Shown here one piece after another: positions 26,221-33,830 of a DNA stretch of 64,000 nucleotides. The DNA is taken from the NCBI RefSeq assembly GCF_003143935.1, contig NZ_QFRX01000001.1, forward strand, positions 8,739,388-8,803,387. Reading direction: 5' to 3'. The stretch comes from Streptomyces sp. Act143 (GTDB lineage: Bacteria > Actinomycetota > Actinomycetes > Streptomycetales > Streptomycetaceae). The notes beneath the pieces are model-generated. The model had not been told where the DNA came from and searched no databases. It was given only the letters and a program-made list of their open reading frames with translations. The position numbers were made by a program, and so were the translations under genes. Each line of letters begins with the position of its first letter. Within the stretch, counting starts at the first letter, position 1.

Positions 26221-26418
26221 TTACTGGCCGCTCTGCTGCCGGTGCCGGATCTCGGTGTCGGGGCCGGGTGAGCACACGCCCTCGTGCCCGTCCTCGAAAC
26301 GGACGCGGTACGGGGGGTTGCCGCCCTGTCCCATGACCTCGACGATCTCGCCGACCTTGTCCTGCTGTCCGACCACCCTGCCGTGCTGGACGAGCTGGTC
26401 GCCCACGGTTGCACGCAT
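26221..26418 (-). CDS. DUF1918 protein
   Basis: This 65-residue protein matches DUF1918: a start with VGDQLVQHG, the core GEIVEVMGQGGNPPYRVRF, and EDGHEGVCSPGPD near the end. DUF1918 proteins are small SH3-like actinobacterial proteins without an assigned function. It is a single-gene unit convergent with the GHL10 gene. Confidence 0.88.
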   Translation of the reverse strand: MRATVGDQLVQHGRVVGQQDKVGEIVEVMGQGGNPPYRVRFEDGHEGVCSPGPDTEIRHRQQSGQ

Positions 26419-26511
26419 CTTCGGGGCCTCCTCACCAAGTGCGGGAGCAGCGGTTCGTGGCCTTGAGTCTACGGCGCGAGGACCGGGTGGGAACCGGCGC
26501 GTGCACGCCGC

Positions 26512-27516
26512 TCAACCGCGCGCCCGCTGGGTGACGGCGATGCACACCAGCACCGCCGCGGCCGTCAGTGGGGCGGCCACCGTCAGGTGCTCGCCGAGCA
26601 GCAGCACCGACCACACCAGTGTGAGCAGCGGCTGGGCCAACTGCAACTGGCTGGCCTTGGGGATGCCGATAGCCGCCATGCCCCGGTACCAGACGACCAG
26701 ACCGAGGAACTGCGAGCCCGCCGAGACCCACAGCAGACCGCTCACGCTGTGGAAGGTCAGCTGGACGGGCTCGTACGACAGCGCCGCCACCGCTGCGGGC
26801 AGGCTGAACGGCAGGCACAGCACCAGCGCCCAGCCGATGACCTGCCAGCCCGGCATGACCTTGGCCAGCCGTCCGCCCTCGGTGTAGCCGGCCGCGCACA
26901 CCAGCAGCGCGGCGAAGAGGTAGAGGTCCGCGGTGGTGAGGGCGCCGCCGCTCTGCTGCACGGTGAAGGCGACCACCGCGGCGGCACCGGCGAGGGCGGC
27001 CGACCAGAAGGTGCGGGAGGGGCGGGTGCCCATGCGCAGGGCGGACAGCAGCGCGGTGGTGAGCGGGAGCAGACCGACCACGACGGCGGCGTGCGCGGTG
27101 GTGGAGGTCTGCAACGCGAGGGTGGTGAGCAGCGGGAAGCCGACCACGACCCCGGCGGCGACGACCGCGAGCCCGGCACGGTGCCGCCGCTCCGGTACGG
27201 GGACGCGCAGGACGAGCAGACAGGTCCCGGCGATCAGCGCGGCGAGGACGGACCGCACGGCGACCAGCGACCACGGGCCGAAGCCCTCCAGGCCCCACGC
27301 GGTGGCGGGGAAGGTGAGGGAGAACGCGACGACACCGAGCGCGGCGAGGAGAGTGCCGGTCGCCCGGGACGGCTCGGCGGCCTGAGTTGCCTGAGCCGCA
27401 GGGGACGCTGGAGCCACCTGGGACGCCGGAGCCGCCTGAGTCGTCTGAGCCGCCTCGGACGGCTGGGTGTCGACCGCTATCGTGGCCCGGTTAGTAGCGC
27501 TACTCTGTGCTCTCAT
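26512..27516 (-). CDS. EamA/DMT-family transporter
   Basis: From about residue 53 the 334-residue protein has ten hydrophobic helices in the two-fold EamA arrangement, as in RhaT/YdcZ-type drug and metabolite exporters. The first 52 residues are Ala/Gln/Pro-rich (VAPASPAAQATQAAEPS) and encoded by imperfect short repeats, so the true start may lie inside, for example GTG at 27415-27417. The annotated ATG overlaps the ATG of the divergent MocR gene on the same CATG. A transporter beside a MocR regulator is a common pairing, suggesting export or uptake of an amino acid or vitamin B6-related compound. Confidence 0.85.
   Translation of the reverse strand: MRAQSSATNRATIAVDTQPSEAAQTTQAAPASQVAPASPAAQATQAAEPSRATGTLLAALGVVAFSLTFPATAWGLEGFGPWSLVAVRSVLAALIAGTCLLVLRVPVPERRHRAGLAVVAAGVVVGFPLLTTLALQTSTTAHAAVVVGLLPLTTALLSALRMGTRPSRTFWSAALAGAAAVVAFTVQQSGGALTTADLYLFAALLVCAAGYTEGGRLAKVMPGWQVIGWALVLCLPFSLPAAVAALSYEPVQLTFHSVSGLLWVSAGSQFLGLVVWYRGMAAIGIPKASQLQLAQPLLTLVWSVLLLGEHLTVAAPLTAAAVLVCIAVTQRARG
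27493..27506. promoter_or_regulatory. Palindromic operator candidate between DMT transporter and MocR genes
   Basis: AGTAGCGCTACT (27493-27504) is a perfect 12-bp palindrome, with TACTCT (27501-27506) placed as a -10 box. Transcription would start close to the ATG at 27515, so the MocR mRNA may be leaderless. The MocR protein is the obvious candidate ligand, but this is inference. Confidence 0.5.
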
Positions 27517-28978
27517 GCAAGAGCGTAGCAGTGTCCATGAGCTGGCGGAACGGCTGCGGCAGGAGCTCGACCGCTACTCGCCCGGTGGAAAGCTCCCGTC
27601 GAGCCGGGCCCTCGTCGAGCAGTACCGGGTGAGCCCGGTGACCGTCTCCCGCGCCCTGGCCCAGCTCGCCGCCGAGGGTCTGGTGGTGACCCGTCCCGGC
27701 GCCGGGGCGTTCCGGGCCCGGCCACGCACGACGCCCGCCCCGTCCGGCGACACCTCCTGGCAGGAGGTCGCGCTGAGCGCGGACGCGTCCACCGACCTCG
27801 TGCCGCGCTCGGTGGACGACTCCGGCGTCGTGGTCTCCCTCGCCGTGCCGCCGCCCGGCGTCATCGAGTTCACCGGCGGCTATCTGCACCCCTCGCTCCA
27901 GCCCGAGCAGGCCCTGGCCGCCGCGCTCTCCCGGGCCGCCCGCCGCCCCGGCGCGTGGGGGCGACCGCCCCTGGAGGGGCTGGTGGAACTGCGGGAGTGG
28001 TTCGCGCGGGGCATCGGCGGCGGCGTCAGCGCCGCCGAGGTGCTGATCGCCGCGGGCGGCCAGTCGGCGCTGACGATCGCGTTGCGCGCGCTGGCGACCC
28101 CCGGCGCCCCGGTACTGGTCGAATCGCCCACCTATCCGGGCATGCTGGCGATCGCCAGGGCTGCGGGGCTGCGCCCGGTACCGGTCCCCGTGGACGCCGA
28201 CGGCGTGCGCCCCGAACTGCTCGCCGACGCCTTCCGGGCCACCGGCGCCCGGGTGTTCATCTGCCAGCCCCTCTTCCAGAACCCGACCGGCGCGGTGCTG
28301 GCCCCCGAACGCCGGGGCGAGGTGCTGCGCATCGCGCGCGAGGCGGGCGCCTTCGTCGTCGAGGACGACTTCGTGCGGCGGCTCGTGCACGAGGACGCGG
28401 GCGAACTCCCGCGCCCGCTCGCCGCGGAGGACGCGGACGGGGTCGTCGTCCACGTCGGCTCGCTCACCAAAGCGACCTCGCCGAGCTTCCGCGTCTGCGC
28501 GCTCGCCGCCCGAGGGCCGGTCCTGGAGCGCCTGCGCGCCATCCAGGTCGTCGACACCTTCTTCGTCCCGCGGCCCCTTCAGGAGGCGGCGCTGGAACTG
28601 GTCGGCGCCCCGGCCTGGCCCCGCCATCTCCGGGCGATCTCGGCGGACCTGCGGACCCGCCGCGACACCATGACGTCCGCCCTGCGGCTGCACCTCCCCG
28701 AACTCGCCCTGCCGCACGTCCCGTCCGGCGGCTACCACCTCTGGCTGCGCCTGCCGGAGGGGATGCCCGAGGCCCCCCTGACGGCCGCGGCCCTGCGCGC
28801 CGGTGTCGCCGTCACCCCGGGCCGGCCCTACTTCAGCGCGGAACCGCCCGCCGGACACGTCCGGTTGAGCTTCGCGGCGGTCGCGGGGGCGGGGGAGATC
28901 GCGGAAGGGGTACGACGACTCCGTACGGCCTGCGACGAGGTGCTCCGGGGGACCGGGGCGGAAACCGTTCGCCCCTGA
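27515..28978 (+). CDS. MocR-family regulator (GntR HTH fused to aminotransferase-like domain)
   Basis: The 487-residue protein has a GntR winged helix at residues 1-65 (PSSRALVEQYRVSPVTVSRA) joined by a linker to a fold-type I PLP aminotransferase-like domain (about 115-480). It has the NPTG motif (FQNPTGAVL) and the PLP lysine in SLTKATSP (about 319). These proteins sense PLP or an amino-acid aldimine rather than catalyse transamination. It is divergent from a DMT transporter and likely controls it. The ATG 27515 frame is chosen because the GntR domain begins at once. Confidence 0.93.
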   Translation: MQERSSVHELAERLRQELDRYSPGGKLPSSRALVEQYRVSPVTVSRALAQLAAEGLVVTRPGAGAFRARPRTTPAPSGDTSWQEVALSADASTDLVPRSVDDSGVVVSLAVPPPGVIEFTGGYLHPSLQPEQALAAALSRAARRPGAWGRPPLEGLVELREWFARGIGGGVSAAEVLIAAGGQSALTIALRALATPGAPVLVESPTYPGMLAIARAAGLRPVPVPVDADGVRPELLADAFRATGARVFICQPLFQNPTGAVLAPERRGEVLRIAREAGAFVVEDDFVRRLVHEDAGELPRPLAAEDADGVVVHVGSLTKATSPSFRVCALAARGPVLERLRAIQVVDTFFVPRPLQEAALELVGAPAWPRHLRAISADLRTRRDTMTSALRLHLPELALPHVPSGGYHLWLRLPEGMPEAPLTAAALRAGVAVTPGRPYFSAEPPAGHVRLSFAAVAGAGEIAEGVRRLRTACDEVLRGTGAETVRP

Positions 28979-29004
28979 CGCCCGCATCCTGCGAGGATCC
29001 CGCC

Positions 29005-29430
29005 ATGACCGACCTCGCCACTGGCTACGAGCTCTCCACCGACCCCGGCCGTCTCGACGCGGAACGCGTCCATCGCTGGCTGTCCACCGACGCGTACTGG
29101 GCGATCGGACGCTCGCGGGAGAAGCAGGACCGGGCCATCGCCGGGTCGCTCAACTTCGGGGTGTACGACACCGCCTCGGGGGAGCAGGTGGCGTACGCCC
29201 GGGTGATCACCGACCGGGCGACCTTCGCCTGGCTGTGCGATGTGTACGTCGACCCGTCGGTACGGGGCAAGGGGATCGGGACCTCGCTGGTCGAGGCGGT
29301 GCGGGAGCATCTGCGGGACTACGGGCTGCGGCGTGTCCTGCTCGCCACGCACGACGCGCACGGGGTGTACGAGAAGGCCGGTTTCGCGCCGCTCGCACAG
29401 CCCGACCGGTGGATGGCGTACCTCTACTAG
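29005..29430 (+). CDS. GNAT acetyltransferase
   Basis: The 141-residue protein carries the acetyl-CoA binding motif VYVDPSVRGKGIGTSLVEAV (about 75-95), preceded by FAWLCDVYV. Its close relatives include small-molecule or peptide N-acetyltransferases similar to YjcF/ElaA in length. Substrate cannot be told from sequence. GAGGA lies 7 nt before the ATG. It follows the MocR gene by 26 nt and may be co-transcribed with it. Confidence 0.88.
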   Translation: MTDLATGYELSTDPGRLDAERVHRWLSTDAYWAIGRSREKQDRAIAGSLNFGVYDTASGEQVAYARVITDRATFAWLCDVYVDPSVRGKGIGTSLVEAVREHLRDYGLRRVLLATHDAHGVYEKAGFAPLAQPDRWMAYLY

Positions 29431-29552
29431 CCCTCCTCGTTTCAGGCGACTTGTCCGACCCGTCCTGACCTTCGCGTAAGGTTTCGCCGACCCTGCGTAA
29501 CGCCCGGCCAACACCCCTTGACCTGCGTACTTTCTCCACCCACCATCACCGC

Positions 29553-30146
29553 ATGGCACTCCGGGTCACATTCGTCGCCGCCGCCCGCAGCTCCCCGCTG
29601 CTCGCGGAGCGGTTCGAGGACGACCGGCCCCTCGATCAGGCCGGCTGGGACGAGGTGCAGCGCTGCGCGCAGGAGCTGCTGCCCCTGGCCGCCGCCGAGC
29701 TGCGCTACTGCTCGCCGACCCCGCGCAGCCGCGCCACCGGGGACGCCCTCGGCTACGCCCCGCTCGTGCAACTGGCGCTGCGGGACTGCGACATGGGCCG
29801 CTGGCGCGGTCTGACGCTGGGCGAGGCGATGGCCCGGGAGCCGGCGGCGGTGGACGCCTGGCTCGCCGACCCGCGCGGTGTCCCGCACGGCGGCGAGTCG
29901 CTGCTGGAGTTCATCACGAGGGTGGGCGGCTGGCTGGACACCCGGCCGGTGGGGGACGGCGGCCGGATCGTCGCCGTCGCCGAGCCCTCGGTGGTCCGGG
30001 CGGCCCTGGTGTACGCGCTGAAGGCGCCGCCGTCGACGTACTGGAACATCGACGTACGCCCCCTGTCCACGACCACCCTCACCGGCCGCGCGGGCCGCTG
30101 GAACCTGCGCTTCGACGGGGCGGCGGCTCAGTCCTCGCGTGCGTAG
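29553..30146 (+). CDS. Degenerate histidine-phosphatase-fold protein
   Basis: The 197-residue protein aligns with the histidine phosphatase superfamily by its middle block (CDMGRWRGLTLGEA) and overall length. The usual catalytic RHG near the N-terminus is replaced by VAAARSS. The second catalytic His motif (S/T-H-GG-V-I-R) is replaced by AEPSVVRAAL. Both catalytic His are thus missing, so it is probably a binding or regulatory pseudo-enzyme. The 3' end overlaps the convergent DUF6314 gene by 19 nt. The start codon is the ATG at 29553. Confidence 0.8.
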   Translation: MALRVTFVAAARSSPLLAERFEDDRPLDQAGWDEVQRCAQELLPLAAAELRYCSPTPRSRATGDALGYAPLVQLALRDCDMGRWRGLTLGEAMAREPAAVDAWLADPRGVPHGGESLLEFITRVGGWLDTRPVGDGGRIVAVAEPSVVRAALVYALKAPPSTYWNIDVRPLSTTTLTGRAGRWNLRFDGAAAQSSRA

Positions 30147-30571
30147 TCGGTGACCAGGACCAGATCCTTGGAGGGGCCCGCCACCCGCCACACCGTCCGC
30201 CAGCGGTCCGCGTCCAGGACGCTGAACTCGCCGCGGTAGAGGTCCGCCGAGCAGGGGTGGTCGGCGAGGTGCCGGCCGGTCGTCAGGTCCAGGTCGTGGA
30301 AGGCGCGGCCGTCGGCGAAGCGGACGTCCGCGGTCCCGGGTCGCGGGCCCGGCAGGAAGCGCAGGGTGCGCTCGGCGGGGCGCGGGACTCCGAGCCAGGT
30401 GAAGGTGCCCTCCTCGTGGTGCAGGAGGCCGTGCCTGTCCAGCGGGCTGAAAACCGTCGCACCGGAGAACGCGCCCGTCTCCCCGCTCGCCAGATCCCGC
30501 ACGGTCCGCTCCGCCCGCCAGCTCCCGGCCAGATAGGCCAGTACGTCCGGTACCGGCCAGAACTCTCCCAT
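30128..30571 (-). CDS. DUF6314-type protein
   Basis: The 147-residue soluble protein opens with VPDVLAYLAGSWRAERTVRD and continues with FHDLDLTTGRHLADHPCSAD and ADRWRTVWRVAGPSKDLVL. This beta-rich, lipocalin-like pattern is typical of DUF6314 proteins, with a conserved C-terminal Tyr-Ala-Arg. Function is unknown. It overlaps the preceding gene tail to tail. Confidence 0.75.
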   Translation of the reverse strand: MGEFWPVPDVLAYLAGSWRAERTVRDLASGETGAFSGATVFSPLDRHGLLHHEEGTFTWLGVPRPAERTLRFLPGPRPGTADVRFADGRAFHDLDLTTGRHLADHPCSADLYRGEFSVLDADRWRTVWRVAGPSKDLVLVTDYARED

Positions 30572-30611
30572 CGGTCCCTCCCTTCCGACACTTTCGGTCC
30601 CGCGTGACCCG

Positions 30612-30641
30612 TTGACGCTCGTCGATCTCTCTCCCTATCTT
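30612..30641 (+). promoter_or_regulatory. Promoter of the arabinofuranosidase gene
   Basis: TTGACG (30612-30617), 18-bp spacer and TATCTT (30636-30641) match a vegetative promoter. Just downstream, GTTCGA (30645-30650) and TCGAAC (30674-30679) flank a CTGATCAG palindrome, a possible operator for a sugar-responsive repressor. Confidence 0.55.
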
Positions 30642-30719
30642 GCCGTTCGAAGTGCTGATCAGTGTCTGATATCTCGAACAAGCCTTGAACGACTCCCCTT
30701 ATCGAGCCGCGGAGTATTC

Positions 30720-33197
30720 ATGTCACGCACCCGCTGGAGATACGGCATAGCCGCCACCGCCCTCATGGCGGCGGCCGGCCTCATCACCGTCCCCGCGCAC
30801 GCCGAGGACGTCACCGACTACGCCATCACCGTCGACCCCGCCGCCAAGGGCGCGACGATCGACGACACGATGTACGGCGTCTTCTTCGAGGACATCAACC
30901 GGGCCGCCGACGGCGGTCTGTACGCCGAGCTCGTGCAGAACCGGTCCTTCGAGTACTCCACCGACGACAACAAGGCGTACACGCCCCTCACCTCCTGGAC
31001 CGTCGACGGCACCGGCCAGGTCGTGAACGACGACGGGCGCCTCAACGCCCGCAACCGCAACTACTTCTCCCTGGGCGCCGGTTCGTCCGTCACGAACGCG
31101 GGCTACAACACCGGCATCAGCGTCGAGGAAGGCAAGCGGTACGACTTCTCGGTGTGGGCCCGCGCCGCGTCCGGCACCACCCTCACCGTCACCCTCCAGG
31201 ACACCGACGGCAGCCTCGCCACCGCCCGCCAGGTGGCCGTGACGAAGAGCGGCTGGGCCAAGTACAAGGCCACCTTCACCGCGACCCGCACCAGCAGCGC
31301 AGGACGCCTCACCGTCGGCTCCTCCGCCGCGGCCGCCCTCGACATGGTGTCCCTCTTCCCGCGCGACACCTACCGCAACGAGCCCAACGGCCTGCGCAAG
31401 GACCTCGCCGAGAAGATCGAGGCCCTGCACCCCGGCTTCGTCCGCTTCCCCGGCGGCTGCCTGGTCAACACCGGCTCCATGGAGGACTACAGCGAGGCCT
31501 CCGGCTACCAGCGCAAGCGGTCGTACCAGTGGAAGGACACCATCGGCCCGGTCGAGGAGCGCGCGACCAACGCCAACTTCTGGGGCTACAACCAGAGTTA
31601 CGGCCTCGGCTACTACGAGTACTTCCGCCTCTCCGAGGACATCGGCGCCATGCCGCTGCCCGTCGTACCGGCCCTGGTCACCGGCTGCGGCCAGAACAAG
31701 GCCGTCGACGACGAGGCGCTGCTCAAGCGGCACATCCAGGACACCCTCGACCTCATCGAGTTCGCCAACGGCCCGGTGACGAGCGAATGGGGCAGGAAGC
31801 GCGCTCAAATGGGCCACCCCAAGCCCTTCCACCTCACCCACATCGAGGTCGGCAACGAGGAGAACCTCCCCGAGGCGTTCTTCGCCCGGTTCAAGGAGTT
31901 CCGCGCCGCCATCGAGGCCAAGTACCCCGGCATCACCGTCATCTCCAACTCCGGCCCGGACGACGCCGGTACCACCTTCGACACGGCGTGGCGGCTCAAC
32001 AAGGACGCCAAGGTCGACATGGTCGACGAGCACTACTACAACAGCACCCAGTGGTTCCTGCAGAACAACGACCGCTACGACTCCTACGACCGGAACGGCC
32101 CGAAGGTCTTCCTCGGCGAGTACGCCTCCTGGGGCAACGCCTTCAAGAACGGTCTCGCCGAGGCGGCGTACATGACCGGCCTGGAGCGCAACGCGGACGT
32201 CGTCAAGCTCGCCTCGTACGCCCCGCTGTTCGCCAACGAGGACTACGTCCAGTGGCAGCCGGACCTGATCTGGTTCAACAACCACGCGGCCTGGAACTCG
32301 GCCAACTACGAGGTCCAGAAGCTCTTCATGAACAACGTCGGTGACCGCGTCGTCCCGTCGACGGCCACCGGGACCCCGTCGCTCACCGGCCCGATCACCG
32401 GCGCCGTCGGCCTGTCCACCTGGGCGACCACCGCCGCCTACGACGACGTCCAGGTCACGGACGCCGACGGCAACTCCCTGCTGAGCGACGACTTCTCGGG
32501 TGACGCCTCGAAATGGACGCACACCGGAGGCGGCAGCTGGAGCATCCAGGACGGACAGTACGTGCAGACCGACGTCGCCGCCGAGAACACCATGGTGTCG
32601 GCCGGTGACCCGAACTGGCACGACTACGACCTGAAGGTGAAGGCGACCAAGAAGTCCGGCAAGGAGGGCTTCCTCGTCGCCTTCGGCGTCAAGGACACCG
32701 GCAACTACTACTGGTGGAACCTGGGCGGCTGGAACAACACCCAGTCCGCCGTCGAACAGGCCGTGGACGGCGGCAAGTCCACCCTGATCTCCAAGCCCGG
32801 CACGATCGAGACGGGCCGCACCTACGACATCGACGTCAAGGTGCGCGGCCGTCAGGTCACCCTGTACCTCGACGGCCAGGAGTGGGGCAGCTTCACCGAC
32901 GACAAGCCGGCCGAGCCGTTCCGTCAGGTCGTCACCAAGGACAAGAAGACCGGCGACCTGATCGTCAAGGTCGTCAACGCCCAGGCCGGCGCGGCCCGTA
33001 CGGCGATCGACCTGGGCGGCGCGAAGGTCGCTTCCAAGGCGCGGGTCACCACGCTGACGGCCGACGCGAACGCGGTGAACACCGAGACCGAGACCCCGGT
33101 CGCACCGGTGCGGTCCACGTTCGACGGCGTCGCCGACCAGTTCACGTACACCTTCCCGGCGAACTCCGTCACCTTCCTGCGGATCAAGCAGAAGTAG
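30720..33197 (+). CDS. Secreted alpha-L-arabinofuranosidase (GH51) with C-terminal binding domain
   Basis: The 825-residue protein releases arabinose from arabinan or arabinoxylan. Residues 1-28 are a signal peptide (cleavage near AHA-ED). The N-terminus (ITVDPAAKGATIDDTMYGVF) and a CBM4-like beta domain (about 75-215) are followed by the GH51 barrel, with acid/base Glu in HIEVGNEEN (about 377) and nucleophile Glu in VFLGEYASW (about 465). Residues from about 560 form a laminin-G/concanavalin-like domain, a likely carbohydrate-binding or LamG-type addition. ATG 30720 lies downstream of CGGAG. A clear promoter and a 17-bp terminator bracket it as a single-gene unit. Confidence 0.93.
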   Translation: MSRTRWRYGIAATALMAAAGLITVPAHAEDVTDYAITVDPAAKGATIDDTMYGVFFEDINRAADGGLYAELVQNRSFEYSTDDNKAYTPLTSWTVDGTGQVVNDDGRLNARNRNYFSLGAGSSVTNAGYNTGISVEEGKRYDFSVWARAASGTTLTVTLQDTDGSLATARQVAVTKSGWAKYKATFTATRTSSAGRLTVGSSAAAALDMVSLFPRDTYRNEPNGLRKDLAEKIEALHPGFVRFPGGCLVNTGSMEDYSEASGYQRKRSYQWKDTIGPVEERATNANFWGYNQSYGLGYYEYFRLSEDIGAMPLPVVPALVTGCGQNKAVDDEALLKRHIQDTLDLIEFANGPVTSEWGRKRAQMGHPKPFHLTHIEVGNEENLPEAFFARFKEFRAAIEAKYPGITVISNSGPDDAGTTFDTAWRLNKDAKVDMVDEHYYNSTQWFLQNNDRYDSYDRNGPKVFLGEYASWGNAFKNGLAEAAYMTGLERNADVVKLASYAPLFANEDYVQWQPDLIWFNNHAAWNSANYEVQKLFMNNVGDRVVPSTATGTPSLTGPITGAVGLSTWATTAAYDDVQVTDADGNSLLSDDFSGDASKWTHTGGGSWSIQDGQYVQTDVAAENTMVSAGDPNWHDYDLKVKATKKSGKEGFLVAFGVKDTGNYYWWNLGGWNNTQSAVEQAVDGGKSTLISKPGTIETGRTYDIDVKVRGRQVTLYLDGQEWGSFTDDKPAEPFRQVVTKDKKTGDLIVKVVNAQAGAARTAIDLGGAKVASKARVTTLTADANAVNTETETPVAPVRSTFDGVADQFTYTFPANSVTFLRIKQK

Positions 33198-33651
33198 GCG
33201 GGCCGTCATGGGGCGTGGGCTGCTGCCGGCCGACCGGCAGCAGCCCACGCTCGTCGAAGACCTTCTTCGCGACGAACGTGGCGTTCAGGGCCCGGGGGAA
33301 ACCGCAGTAACCGGCCGAGTGCAGCAGCGCCTCGACGATCTGCTGCGGCGTCAGGCCCACGTTCAGCGCGGCGTTGATGTGCACCTCCAGCTGCGGCTCG
33401 CAGCCGCCGAGCGCGGTGAGCATGCCCAGCGTCACCAACTGGCGGTCCCTGGGCTGCAGTTCGGGCCGGGAGTAGATCTCGCCGAAGCCCCAGGCGACGA
33501 TCTGGTGGCCCATCTCGGGGCTGATGTCGGCGAGCGAGTCGATGACCCGCTGCCCGACCTCGCCGTCCACGCTCCGCAGCACCTCCAGGCCCCGCGCGAA
33601 ACGCTCCTCACGGGTGGTGCTCCCGCTCACATCGGGTCGTCCGTCAGTCAT
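33184..33651 (-). CDS. Carboxymuconolactone-decarboxylase-family protein
   Basis: The 155-residue protein has the CMD domain: FGEIYSRPELQPRDRQLVTL and EVHINAALNVGLTPQQIVEA, plus HSAGYCGFPRALNA. This family includes 4-carboxymuconolactone decarboxylase and AhpD-like disulphide reductases. Only one Cys (YCGF) is near the AhpD active-site position, so AhpD chemistry is unlikely. The ATG at 33649-33651 is used; TTG 33657 is an alternative. Its last residues are encoded inside a perfect terminator stem that also serves the convergent gene; the coding ends overlap by 14 nt. Confidence 0.85.
   Translation of the reverse strand: MTDGRPDVSGSTTREERFARGLEVLRSVDGEVGQRVIDSLADISPEMGHQIVAWGFGEIYSRPELQPRDRQLVTLGMLTALGGCEPQLEVHINAALNVGLTPQQIVEALLHSAGYCGFPRALNATFVAKKVFDERGLLPVGRQQPTPHDGPPTSA
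33213..33250. terminator. Bidirectional 17-bp terminator stem
   Basis: Bases 33213-33229 pair perfectly with 33234-33250 (17 bp) around a CCGA loop. It lies after the arabinofuranosidase stop and within the last codons of the convergent CMD-family gene, so it can end transcription from the left. For the CMD gene it would form inside its own coding end. Confidence 0.8.
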
Positions 33652-33830
33652 GGACAAAACCGTAGAGCCTGGAGCGCACTCCAGTCCCGCGCACCCGCCA
33701 TTAACCTCCGAACAAGCTGGAATTCATTCCACCACTTCTGGCGCGCGCACAACCCGCCGGATTCCCCCTCTGTCTAAAAGGGCGCAGTGAATTGAAGCGC
33801 GGGGGTGAACCCCCGGACAGGGGGACCGAA

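Noticed and set aside
30723..33248. 841-residue minus-strand frame opposite the arabinofuranosidase
   Set aside because: Val/Gly/Asp-rich shadow translation; the plus strand has clear GH51 catalytic motifs, a signal peptide, promoter and terminator.
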